From a virus, in IMG/VR virus record IMGVR_UViG_3300031963_000971, positions 1 to 22,988 of that record: a stretch of 22,988 nucleotides of DNA; one strand, 5' to 3'. The translations under genes and the position numbers were made by a program. Shown in pieces: positions 16,060-22,774 of this stretch. Each line of letters begins with the position of its first letter. The first letter of the stretch is position 1. Under the pieces are notes generated by a model. The model saw only the letters and a program-made list of their open reading frames with translations. It was not told the DNA's origin and did not search any database.

Positions 16060-17978
16060 TGGGATGCGTTTCCTATTATATCAGTTTGTGGATATTTTAA
16101 CTCAAAAATACTTGGGTCAAGACTTGGGTAAATAACACCATCTACGGTTGCATCTTGTATTGAATACCTATAATTTTGATAGTTTGCGCCATCTTTAAAT
16201 TGGTACTTGTTAAATATTTCTAAGTTTCTTACAATACGTACACCGTCTACCATGTTTATTTTTGCAGTTAAATCAGACAATATTATAGGTTGACCAATAT
16301 TCCACTTTTGAATATTGAAAAAATCAGATATTGTTCCTATACATCTTGTTAGTACTTCATAAATGTTATAATTGGGTAGTACGGCAACATTAAAATTTAC
16401 ACCGATGTTAATTATAAATGCATCTAGTATATTAATGTCATCTGTTAACATTCTATATTGTTCTAGGTACTTTGCTAAATTATTTTTTGTTATAGTATTT
16501 AATGTTGTTAATTTTCCAGTGGTATCATATCCAAGAGTGTATATGTTTATTGCGTTTGGTCTGACTGGATTGTTAACATATAACGGATTATTGATTGATT
16601 GAATTACGCTTATTTGTTCATCTCTAACTGCGTAGGCTTTTGATACTCTTCCATATTTTGCGGGTAATGCGTAAGTACGTACAGCATAATCTTCTACTGT
16701 AACTACACGATTTTGTGCATTAAAATATGCAAGTGCATTTTGTTTTATTTCGTCTAATGGTTCGCTGTCTGAACCACCGAGGGCCGGAAAATTATTTATT
16801 ACTGATATACTTGACAACGCCGTATCAAACGCACCGAGTTCACTTGCTGCATATGCCGACGTATCATTATATGTTATTATATTATTTACCTTATTAATTC
16901 TATTTGATGGTACGTTACTTTCAATTCCGCCACCGACAGAGTAGTTTACTGTTAGTGTAGTATTTGCCGGCGCAATTCCATATGCGTTAGAATTTAAGAA
17001 GTTCACATTATTTACTGCAACATTTCCTAGTATGTTTTGTGTAACATTACCGTATTGAGAATTAGCAATTTGTCTTGAATCAAGTATTTCATCAACTTCA
17101 GCTTCGTTGCCAGTTCCAGACCCAAACATTAACTCTACCTTAAAATCTCTAGTTATTCTAGTGACAAATCGTCTTGGCACTTTCTTCAGACGTAAACGTG
17201 CAGATGGTAGTTCACCACTTTCATTATTTGAAACAACTGCCGCATCGTCCATTACAACATCTTGTGCAAGATAATCAACTTCATACCACTTATTACCATT
17301 ACTATCTGTTACACTGTCAACACCTATTACGTTTTCATCTGGTAATACTATAGTGTTAAACCTTTGTGCCGTTCCAAAACTGAATGTTAGAGTTTTTGGT
17401 AAGCTAGCAACCAACTGTGCTTGTTTACTTACCACGAATTCTGTAACATTACCACCACCGTCAGTTTGAGATATAATATATTCTGAACTCGTAAGTTTTG
17501 TAAAATCCAAATCTTCTACTAATTTAAATATTACCGATGGAGAGTCAGAGGAAAACGTACTTCCTGCACGAATCTTTAACAAATATTTGGTATCAGGAAT
17601 ATATGTACCCGATGTTGTAATTATTGAAGGAACACGTTGATATATAGTTGCTATGGTAGTTGCGGGAGATGTAAGTTTTGGCTTGTATCCTAGAAACTGG
17701 GAAATGGTTATGATATTTTCTGGTTGTTCTGCGTAAGCGAGTAAATTTTCTTTGTATTGATTATCAATATAAAATGACAGCACATCACCGACATACGCAG
17801 CCATTTCAATAAACATCATACCTGGTGATGATTCATTAAAATCTGCATAGGTATTTGGATAATATGATTTCGTAAATTCTATAAGATTTTGTCTAAAATC
17901 GGTAAATGTTTTGGCAATGTAATTTATTTGCCGTACATTTGGTTGTGGTTGTGTATTTATCGGTTGGGTTGATGACAT
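16056..17978 (-). CDS. gp6: gp6-like baseplate wedge protein (baseplate J family)
   Basis: 640 residues with TTGGAG seven bases before ATG. The N-terminal region matches gp6 of T4-like phages: INYIAKTFTDFRQNLIEF (about 18-35), YADFNESSPGMMFIEMAAYVGDVLSFYID (44-72) and a QFLGYKP segment (94-100). This is the family's typical start. The middle and end fit a baseplate J-like fold, including AYFNAQNRVVTVEDYAVR and a later region discussing wedge contacts by analogy. In T4, gp6 dimers form the continuous inner ring of the baseplate, and length (T4 gp6 is 660) agrees. It lies directly after gp25 and before accessory structural genes, the usual order in this phage group. Its stop overlaps the next start as ATGA. 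Confidence 0.9.
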   Translation of the reverse strand: MSSTQPINTQPQPNVRQINYIAKTFTDFRQNLIEFTKSYYPNTYADFNESSPGMMFIEMAAYVGDVLSFYIDNQYKENLLAYAEQPENIITISQFLGYKPKLTSPATTIATIYQRVPSIITTSGTYIPDTKYLLKIRAGSTFSSDSPSVIFKLVEDLDFTKLTSSEYIISQTDGGGNVTEFVVSKQAQLVASLPKTLTFSFGTAQRFNTIVLPDENVIGVDSVTDSNGNKWYEVDYLAQDVVMDDAAVVSNNESGELPSARLRLKKVPRRFVTRITRDFKVELMFGSGTGNEAEVDEILDSRQIANSQYGNVTQNILGNVAVNNVNFLNSNAYGIAPANTTLTVNYSVGGGIESNVPSNRINKVNNIITYNDTSAYAASELGAFDTALSSISVINNFPALGGSDSEPLDEIKQNALAYFNAQNRVVTVEDYAVRTYALPAKYGRVSKAYAVRDEQISVIQSINNPLYVNNPVRPNAINIYTLGYDTTGKLTTLNTITKNNLAKYLEQYRMLTDDINILDAFIINIGVNFNVAVLPNYNIYEVLTRCIGTISDFFNIQKWNIGQPIILSDLTAKINMVDGVRIVRNLEIFNKYQFKDGANYQNYRYSIQDATVDGVIYPSLDPSIFELKYPQTDIIGNASQ

Positions 17979-17999
17979 CTATTACTCCAATTAAATTTA

Positions 18000-18509
18000 T
18001 TACCCTAAACTACTCGGTGGCATTGGTGCCACTCCTCTGACACTACCTCTTACGTTTTTTTGTCGCGTAGTTATTGAACCTGATGACTCTAACGTAGTCA
18101 ACTGAGTCCCTAAATTATTTATATTCGTAATTATTACGGAATCAATTACATTAGGATTATTTAAAAATCTGTAAACGATTTGTATACTAATTAGATTTTC
18201 ATCTGGTAGTTGTTGTTCTACATTAAAATCTACCAATTCCAAATATGGTAAAAATTCTCTAAATGCTTCCACAACACTATTTCTGGCCTGTTCAAAAATT
18301 TCTGGTGTTAGTGGTTCAAAAATTATTTTCCATATATCACATCCAAGATTTTGTGATGGTGGTAATCTTTCACCCTTTTTAGTTAAAATTAAATTCTTAA
18401 CATTTGACCTAGTTTGTTCAATAACAGTCAACGACTGTTCAAACATTCCAGTTTGTCCCAGTCTTATTGGTAAAGTAACACCGATAAACTTCTTAGAAAA
18501 TACAGGCAT
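18000..18509 (-). CDS. gp25: gp25-like baseplate wedge protein (GPW_gp25 family)
   Basis: 169 residues. The family signature is at residues 36-66: NVKNLILTKKGERLPPSQNLG followed by DIW and FEP. This matches the conserved LLLT--GER--P-FG core of gp25 and phage P2 W proteins. The N-terminal FSKKFIGVTLPIRLG is the usual lead-in, and a VEAFREFLPYLEL region fits the conserved helix and strand. gp25 nucleates the wedge core together with gp6 and gp53 and helps start sheath polymerisation. It is longer than T4 gp25 (132 residues), mainly through a C-terminal Ser/Gly/Pro-rich tail. The start has no good ribosome site (TAAATAAAAATG), so translation probably depends on coupling to the gene ending two bases upstream; a start at M22 is a less likely alternative. 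Confidence 0.88.
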   Translation of the reverse strand: MPVFSKKFIGVTLPIRLGQTGMFEQSLTVIEQTRSNVKNLILTKKGERLPPSQNLGCDIWKIIFEPLTPEIFEQARNSVVEAFREFLPYLELVDFNVEQQLPDENLISIQIVYRFLNNPNVIDSVIITNINNLGTQLTTLESSGSITTRQKNVRGSVRGVAPMPPSSLG

Positions 18510-18511
18510 TT

Positions 18512-18850
18512 TTATTTAGACAATCCCATCTTTTTCATCATTTGAGAATAGTCTTTATTTATGGCTTGTAATGCAGGATTGTCTTCTGTTATCCCCGGTG
18601 GTGTAGGCATAACTACGTTTTTTGTTGTTGCAGTTATAGTATCACCATGTCGTTCAAGTCCCATCAGTTCTGCTAATTGTGACCGTGAAAACTTTGATTT
18701 AATTGGCTGAGGTGTATTTGTTGTCTCTTGTAGAGACTTGATTTCGCCTACCGCCTCTTGTAAAAGTTTCGGTAAGACTTTACCTACCTCTTCTTCTACC
18801 ATTTCTTTCACTAACTCTCTAATATATGCCTTGAATAATGCTTTGTCCAT
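18512..18850 (-). CDS. Small unknown protein upstream of gp25
   Basis: 112 residues with GAGG six bases before ATG. The N-terminal half is a charged helix (ALFKAYIRELVKEMVEEEV, residues 4-22, running to about 42). The C-terminal half is Pro/Thr-rich and probably extended, with a short FSRSQLAELMGLE helix near residues 54-66. No known domain is recognised. The gene lies in the baseplate block between a coiled-coil protein and gp25, and small proteins of this helical type occur at this place in other T4-like marine phages as far as I remember. A role in baseplate assembly is plausible but unproven. Confidence 0.73.
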   Translation of the reverse strand: MDKALFKAYIRELVKEMVEEEVGKVLPKLLQEAVGEIKSLQETTNTPQPIKSKFSRSQLAELMGLERHGDTITATTKNVVMPTPPGITEDNPALQAINKDYSQMMKKMGLSK

Positions 18851-18860
18851 ATAATCCTCT

Positions 18861-19427
18861 CTATGTTTGTGCTTTTCTTATTATTGTAGACAACTTTGTC
18901 GTCACACTTCTGGTGTTGTCTCTAAAAGCAAACGCATTTTTAGTTTCTTCTAATAAAGCTTCCTGTGACTTTATAAATGCTTCTTGTCGTACTCTCCTAA
19001 TTTCTTCTTTTTTACGTTCTATAAAATCTTTTATTTGTCCGTATGATAATCTTGGTACGGCTAACCTAGGTAACGTAGGTAAAAGAGAACTAACCGTAGG
19101 AATTTCTGGGATGGGTGGTAGGCCATTTACATATATATTTACTGCCTGTTGTAATTTAGCCTGTATCTGTTCATCTGTTCCCTGAAATAATCTATCTGGT
19201 AGCGCTATTTCCAATTCAGCGTATTTTTGTTTAAGGTCACTGGATAAATTTGTAAAACTTGCGGTTACTGCGGATATTGAGGGTACTGAAGTTGATAATC
19301 TATTTTTAAAGCTGTCTATACGGTCGGTATTTATAGAACTAACTGTAGATATCGTATTCTCTATTTCCCCGGTAAGTTGATTTATTTGATTTGTATTTAT
19401 AGGTAATAAATTTGTAGGTATTTTCAT
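18861..19427 (-). CDS. Coiled-coil baseplate-associated protein, function unknown
   Basis: 188 residues, starting in a 4-base ATGA overlap with the spike gene. Residues about 10-75 are Thr/Ser/Ile-rich and helix-prone (repeated SVSS, STSV patterns). A Pro-rich stretch (about 104-125, GLPPIPEIPTVSS) follows, then a strongly charged helix (130-165, KDFIERKKEEIRRVRQEA) likely to form a coiled coil. No signal peptide or enzymatic motif is seen. Translational coupling to the central spike and position before gp25 suggest a hub or tape-measure-chaperone-type role in the baseplate, which is inference only. Confidence 0.75.
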   Translation of the reverse strand: MKIPTNLLPINTNQINQLTGEIENTISTVSSINTDRIDSFKNRLSTSVPSISAVTASFTNLSSDLKQKYAELEIALPDRLFQGTDEQIQAKLQQAVNIYVNGLPPIPEIPTVSSLLPTLPRLAVPRLSYGQIKDFIERKKEEIRRVRQEAFIKSQEALLEETKNAFAFRDNTRSVTTKLSTIIRKAQT

Positions 19428-20806
19428 AGGTTATTTTGTTCAGTAGATTGATTTACTTTAGCAGTAAAATTACTGGTACTATTAAATGACGCTGCTTGTA
19501 ACCTACTTACATCTGCAAATAATTGACTCAACGTTGTTGTTATCTGAGTTGCTGCTGCTACTGCCGTTGGACTTGGTTGCGGCACATAAACTGTTGGTAA
19601 TAATTGTAGTACTGCTAACAACTGTTGTAAAAATAAAGACAGACTACCACCCAACACGATTGGTTCTGTGGGGTCACCTGCCGAACCTATAAATATCCGT
19701 TTTCCTGAAATTACGTTATTTCCATTTAATGCATTAATTGATATATCGCCTTTTGTGGCCACTATACCAATATTTGTTTCTGCCCGAATAAACGATTCCT
19801 GTAATGCGTTTAATTTGATGTCTACGTTTGACGATATACTTACAGACCGTTCTGACGCAATAGTAATCGTTTCTAATGCACTTAAATTTATCTCAGATTT
19901 GGCAAATAATTGTACTTCTGACTTTTTACTATTAATCACCACTCTGTCGGAATCAATAAATACCTGCGGACCTTGGTAATAATACTTACCTCGTGTTATC
20001 TGAGAGTCTCTCAAATGTGCTTTATTGGATGCTTGTGTTCTCAGTGTTGCGGGTTGAAACGGTACTAGTTGGTCGGTCACTAACCAAATACTTGCTGCGT
20101 TTGTTACAACATCTTCATACACCAGCGATTGGGGCGTGGTTTCTGTTCCTGTTGAAGTTGGCGTGGACAAATCCGATGATATCCCAACCGATAAAAGTAT
20201 GTTGGGTGATGGATACGAGTTACCATCTATAAATCTACTAGAACCAAATCTTATTACATTTCCAAATCTACCTTGGATAATTAAATCACCTTCTTCGGGA
20301 CTAACTGGCTGTACTCTCGGTATAAACTTACTACTTTTTGTGGGCAATGAATCATCAATTCTTCTAACACCAGCCAATTCTAATTCTGCATCTGTTTCTG
20401 GTGTATTTTGTTTATTTGGGTCGTAACTAAATGCTGCAGTTGTTATAGGTGATATATTACTGCCTATACTATGTTGTCTATTAAATGGTCTAGAGTACAC
20501 TAGTCCATCACCTAAGAACTCTACAACTACTTCTTCTCCTATTAATGGTAGTTGTAGTATATTTAAATCTTTTGGGGGAATCCAATTTAGTGCAATATTA
20601 CCACTTCCTTCATCATATGGTAAAATTTTTATTTTTGCGTATCCATAGTTTTCGCCAGTGACTTTATTGTATTCCTCGTGCTGATTATTAACAATAATAT
20701 CTACTACTAATCCAGTTTTTGTACCAGTAGGTTGCCGTGTTGCGACTCTTGAGTAATCTGATGTACCTATTTGGTTTATATCAAACCCATATGCAGTAAT
20801 TGTCAC
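19424..20806 (-). CDS. gp5: gp5-like baseplate hub / central spike protein without lysozyme domain
   Basis: 460 residues, started at GTG with GGAG upstream. Residues about 30-115 form an OB-fold-like hub domain (TGLVVDIIVNN, YAKIKILPYDEG, LPLIGEEVVVEFLGDG) as in T4 gp5 and VgrG spikes. A further strand-rich region (171-208, GDLIIQGRFGNVIRFGSS) precedes an alternating hydrophobic/polar repeat (about 280-380: VFIDSDRVVINS, EVQLFAKSEINLSA, DIKLNALQ, GDISINAL) typical of the triple-stranded beta-helix needle. It ends in EPIVLGG and a hydrophobic helical tail. T4 gp5 has a lysozyme domain between OB-fold and needle; none is visible here. Role: tip of the tail tube that pierces the cell envelope. 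ATGA overlap couples it to the next gene. Confidence 0.83.
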   Translation of the reverse strand: MTITAYGFDINQIGTSDYSRVATRQPTGTKTGLVVDIIVNNQHEEYNKVTGENYGYAKIKILPYDEGSGNIALNWIPPKDLNILQLPLIGEEVVVEFLGDGLVYSRPFNRQHSIGSNISPITTAAFSYDPNKQNTPETDAELELAGVRRIDDSLPTKSSKFIPRVQPVSPEEGDLIIQGRFGNVIRFGSSRFIDGNSYPSPNILLSVGISSDLSTPTSTGTETTPQSLVYEDVVTNAASIWLVTDQLVPFQPATLRTQASNKAHLRDSQITRGKYYYQGPQVFIDSDRVVINSKKSEVQLFAKSEINLSALETITIASERSVSISSNVDIKLNALQESFIRAETNIGIVATKGDISINALNGNNVISGKRIFIGSAGDPTEPIVLGGSLSLFLQQLLAVLQLLPTVYVPQPSPTAVAAATQITTTLSQLFADVSRLQAASFNSTSNFTAKVNQSTEQNNL

Positions 20807-21190
20807 TTATTTCTCCGCAAATACATCGTCTAAGTCTTTTACTTCTTCTTGGAGGTCTTCAATTTCTACTTTAATATCTCTCAGTAATGCCTCTTTTTCT
20901 GATTCAGATAACAATCCATCTATTGAAGTGTTAGATTTAACACCAACTGACACTATACGCTGTGCAATTTGAGCAACACGGACCAAGTGTTCGTCGTTTT
21001 TGACGTTCACTTCCAAGAATCCTTGCACAATAGGTCCAATCACAGCCGCGTCTTCTGGAGTACGGATGAGTTGGACCATTTTCATTATAAACGAGTTGAT
21101 TTGTGCTCGTTTACTATCTGTATTTTTGTGTATTTCTGAGAAAATGTCGGCCAGACTCTTCCCATCGTACAGTTCGGAATTGATATCCAT
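20807..21190 (-). CDS. Small helical protein of unknown function, between late sigma and spike genes
   Basis: 127 residues with an excellent ribosome site (AGGAGG four bases before ATG). The sequence is mostly helix-forming. The central part (about residues 30-85) is hydrophobic-patterned with VIGPIVQGFLEV. The C-terminal third (92-127) is rich in Glu/Asp/Lys and looks like a short acidic coiled coil. There is no signal peptide, membrane segment or catalytic motif. Its place directly upstream of the gp5-like spike gene, whose start codon abuts this stop codon, suggests a baseplate-assembly or chaperone role, but no family is recognised. The hairpin in the gap before it may separate its expression from that of the sigma gene. 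Confidence 0.78.
   Translation of the reverse strand: MDINSELYDGKSLADIFSEIHKNTDSKRAQINSFIMKMVQLIRTPEDAAVIGPIVQGFLEVNVKNDEHLVRVAQIAQRIVSVGVKSNTSIDGLLSESEKEALLRDIKVEIEDLQEEVKDLDDVFAEK
20813..20816 (-). promoter_or_regulatory. Ribosome binding site for the GTG-started spike gene
   Basis: GGAG on the minus strand lies six bases before GTG at 20806, inside the last codons of the preceding gene. It supports the rare GTG start of the spike protein. Confidence 0.6.
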
Positions 21191-21201
21191 AATACCTCCT
21201 A

Positions 21202-21230
21202 AAATCCTATACTATAAATAGATAGGATTT
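21202..21230 (-). terminator. Hairpin beginning at the sigma factor stop codon, loop CTATTTATAGT
   Basis: A perfect 9-base inverted repeat (arms 21202-21210 and 21222-21230) encloses an 11-base loop. On the transcribed (minus) strand the arms read AAATCCTAT and ATAGGATTT, and the loop reads CTATTTATAGT. The first arm overlaps the sigma TAA (21229-21231). No clean U-run follows, so it need not be a classic intrinsic terminator; it may be an RNA stability or processing element. The plus strand of the loop contains TATAAATA, the T4 late-promoter box, but pointing against the genes. A second hairpin with nearly the same loop lies at 14-45. Confidence 0.6.
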
Positions 21231-21969
21231 ATTTTTTATACTGGAAATACATTGTAGGGTCTGATAAATGTCCGTACCGTCTGAATTCTCCGAGCATCTT
21301 CAAAATTTGGGGACGCATCTTGTTGATAACTTTTGTGATATGGGCAGTTTTATAATTAGTCATTTCCCGAACCATTAAATACAGGGCTTTTTTGTTGAAA
21401 TTATCAATATTGTCAATTCTTTCTAGTAATTTTATTATTGCTGCTGCTATTTCACGGTCGCGTTTCTTTTTAAAAAATCGTTCAAGATTAAACTCCCAGT
21501 ACTCAACCAACAACTTTAAAAATTCTCGCATGTCTACCGTAGAATCCCGTGTTTCCGGCTCCACAATTAACATTTCTTCTAAAGTAAATGAATCTTCTGT
21601 TTGGTCCGAAAAATATAATACACGCTTTTCTTCTTTGTACGAGTTATTATTGTGTAGTATAAGATAATTTTTTGCAATTACGCTGAAGTACGAGAACGCC
21701 TTACCCTTATCTTCTGTAAATTTATGAAGATTGATAACAAGAAAGGAGACTACCTGCGCTTTGACCTCATCGAAGGTACCCTCCATATATGGAAATTTAA
21801 ACCGATTGATAACATTTTCTGCTAATTTATCAATAGGTCCGTATATTTTTTCTCTAAATAATTGCTCTCGTTCGTCTGCATCAAGCGACTTGTTGTATTT
21901 AATAATAGCTTGTTCAGTCTCTTCTGTAAAATAAACTTTATTGTTTTTCTTCCTCTGTTGTGTCACCAT
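21229..21969 (-). CDS. gp55: T4 gp55-like late-transcription sigma factor
   Basis: 246 residues from ATG 21969, chosen because GGAG lies seven bases upstream; a TTG-type extension of six residues to 21987 has no such site. A region-2-like core is visible at residues 82-118: LHKFTEDKGKAFSYFSVIAKNYLI followed by a basic KEEKR. It matches the KF-DP-KS--AFAYFTQIA-N pattern of gp55-family phage sigma factors. A helical C-terminal part (193-230, KALYLMVREMTNYK... MRPQILKML) could be the region-4/HTH-like end. In T4, gp55 works with the sliding clamp and gp33 to direct host RNA polymerase to TATAAATA late promoters. T4 gp55 is 185 residues, so this version is longer. It sits just upstream of the baseplate genes it would be expected to serve. 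Its stop codon starts a hairpin (see 21202-21230). Confidence 0.86.
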   Translation of the reverse strand: MVTQQRKKNNKVYFTEETEQAIIKYNKSLDADEREQLFREKIYGPIDKLAENVINRFKFPYMEGTFDEVKAQVVSFLVINLHKFTEDKGKAFSYFSVIAKNYLILHNNNSYKEEKRVLYFSDQTEDSFTLEEMLIVEPETRDSTVDMREFLKLLVEYWEFNLERFFKKKRDREIAAAIIKLLERIDNIDNFNKKALYLMVREMTNYKTAHITKVINKMRPQILKMLGEFRRYGHLSDPTMYFQYKK

Positions 21970-22225
21970 CACGAATCTCCGTAACAAAACCGTAAAGTTT
22001 ATCTACGGTTTCAACTAATAATTTGAATACTTCTCCTACTTCGTCATCCTTTTCAAACATTTGACGTTCATCAAGGAATCTCATATATCGTACCGTTGCA
22101 TTGGTACGAGCATAAAACATATTTATTGCCTGTTCTAGTTCTTCATTTTTCTTTAGTAGGTTCCAACATCCATATCCTAACGCACCAGAAAGAACTGACA
22201 ATAATATTACCAAAAATACTAACAT
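21938..22225 (-). CDS. Small single-pass membrane protein with a helical cytoplasmic-type tail
   Basis: 95 residues from the chosen ATG at 22225. A longer frame opens at 22300, but it overlaps the lysozyme gene by about 70 bases and lacks a ribosome site. The 22225 start has AGAGGA four bases upstream, directly after the lysozyme stop codon. Residues 2-18 form a strongly hydrophobic segment, followed by NLLKKNEELEQAI and a charged, probably helical tail ending in an acidic TTEEEKQ. There is no lipobox, so it is not an obvious outer-membrane spanin. Sitting directly after a lysozyme-like gene, it could belong to a lysis cassette (holin-like, inner spanin-like or regulatory), but that is inference. 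Its end overlaps the start of the sigma factor gene by 32 bases. I do not recognise a named family. Confidence 0.75.
   Translation of the reverse strand: MLVFLVILLSVLSGALGYGCWNLLKKNEELEQAINMFYARTNATVRYMRFLDERQMFEKDDEVGEVFKLLVETVDKLYGFVTEIRDGDTTEEEKQ
21977..21980 (-). promoter_or_regulatory. Ribosome binding site deciding the sigma factor start
   Basis: GGAG on the minus strand, seven bases before ATG at 21969. It selects the 246-residue product over the six-residue extension. Confidence 0.65.
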
Positions 22226-22226
22226 T

Positions 22227-22763
22227 TTATCCTCTAATTGGGGGTAAATTAAAATTACTGAAATAAGACATATACTTACGGAGAGATGTACCAAATCCAT
22301 CTACCGTTCCCGTATGATTGTCATTTGTTAAAAATTGTTTAACACCACTTGCACCAGCAAAATGTGCTCCTGCAAGAATTCCGGCACGGGTGACCTTTAC
22401 TCCTTTAACAGTACGACCGTCATACCGTTCAATATATCCAGACAATTCCTGTTCGTTCAACTCCATAAGACGAACCATTGCGGTGTCCTGTAACTCCCGA
22501 TTCCGTAAAAACTGTTGTCTGGTTGCTCTGATACCTACTACTTCTATAGTTGTAGGACTAAACTGATACCGTCCCATCATTCCATATTTATTTACTGTGT
22601 GGTACCCACCACCCGGCGTTTCAATTGCCGCAATACGTGCCATAAACTGCTCAATTGGTGTGGGTTCCGACATTACACTTCCATTTGGTACATATATTAC
22701 TTTTACTGATTTAAACCCAAGTACTGCAACCAACATAAATGAGATAATAGAAATCTTTCTCAT
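22227..22763 (-). CDS. Secreted or membrane-anchored lysozyme/transglycosylase-like protein
   Basis: 178 residues. A hydrophobic N-terminal stretch (about residues 4-16, after MRK) looks like a signal peptide or signal anchor. The body resembles lysozyme-like transglycosylases: IAAIE near residues 44-48, with E48 the candidate catalytic glutamate, then YGMMGRYQFSP (60-70), a fold-typical G.YQF.P motif, and an AGILAGAHFAG helix (127-137). From memory, the arrangement matches peptidoglycan hydrolase-like proteins common in Bacteroidota. Probable role: cleavage of peptidoglycan, either for lysis or to open the wall for tail entry. A strong ribosome site, GGAGG, lies five bases before ATG. The gene sits between a nucleotide-metabolism gene and a small membrane protein, whose ATG overlaps the final bases of this frame region. 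The spike gene nearby has no lysozyme domain, so this may be the phage's separate muralytic enzyme. Family assignment is from pattern only. Confidence 0.72.
   Translation of the reverse strand: MRKISIISFMLVAVLGFKSVKVIYVPNGSVMSEPTPIEQFMARIAAIETPGGGYHTVNKYGMMGRYQFSPTTIEVVGIRATRQQFLRNRELQDTAMVRLMELNEQELSGYIERYDGRTVKGVKVTRAGILAGAHFAGASGVKQFLTNDNHTGTVDGFGTSLRKYMSYFSNFNLPPIRG
22230..22235 (-). promoter_or_regulatory. Ribosome binding site deciding the 22225 start
   Basis: The minus strand reads AGAGGA, then TAAA, then ATG. This favours the 95-residue membrane protein over the longer frame that opens inside the lysozyme gene. TAA of the lysozyme gene (22227-22229) lies within the spacer, so the two genes are probably translationally coupled. 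Confidence 0.7.
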
Positions 22764-22774
22764 ATTTCCTCCGG

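Noticed and set aside
21938-22300. The longer 120-residue version of the membrane protein
   Set aside because: It would overlap the lysozyme gene by about 70 bases with no ribosome site, while ATG 22225 has AGAGGA at the correct distance.
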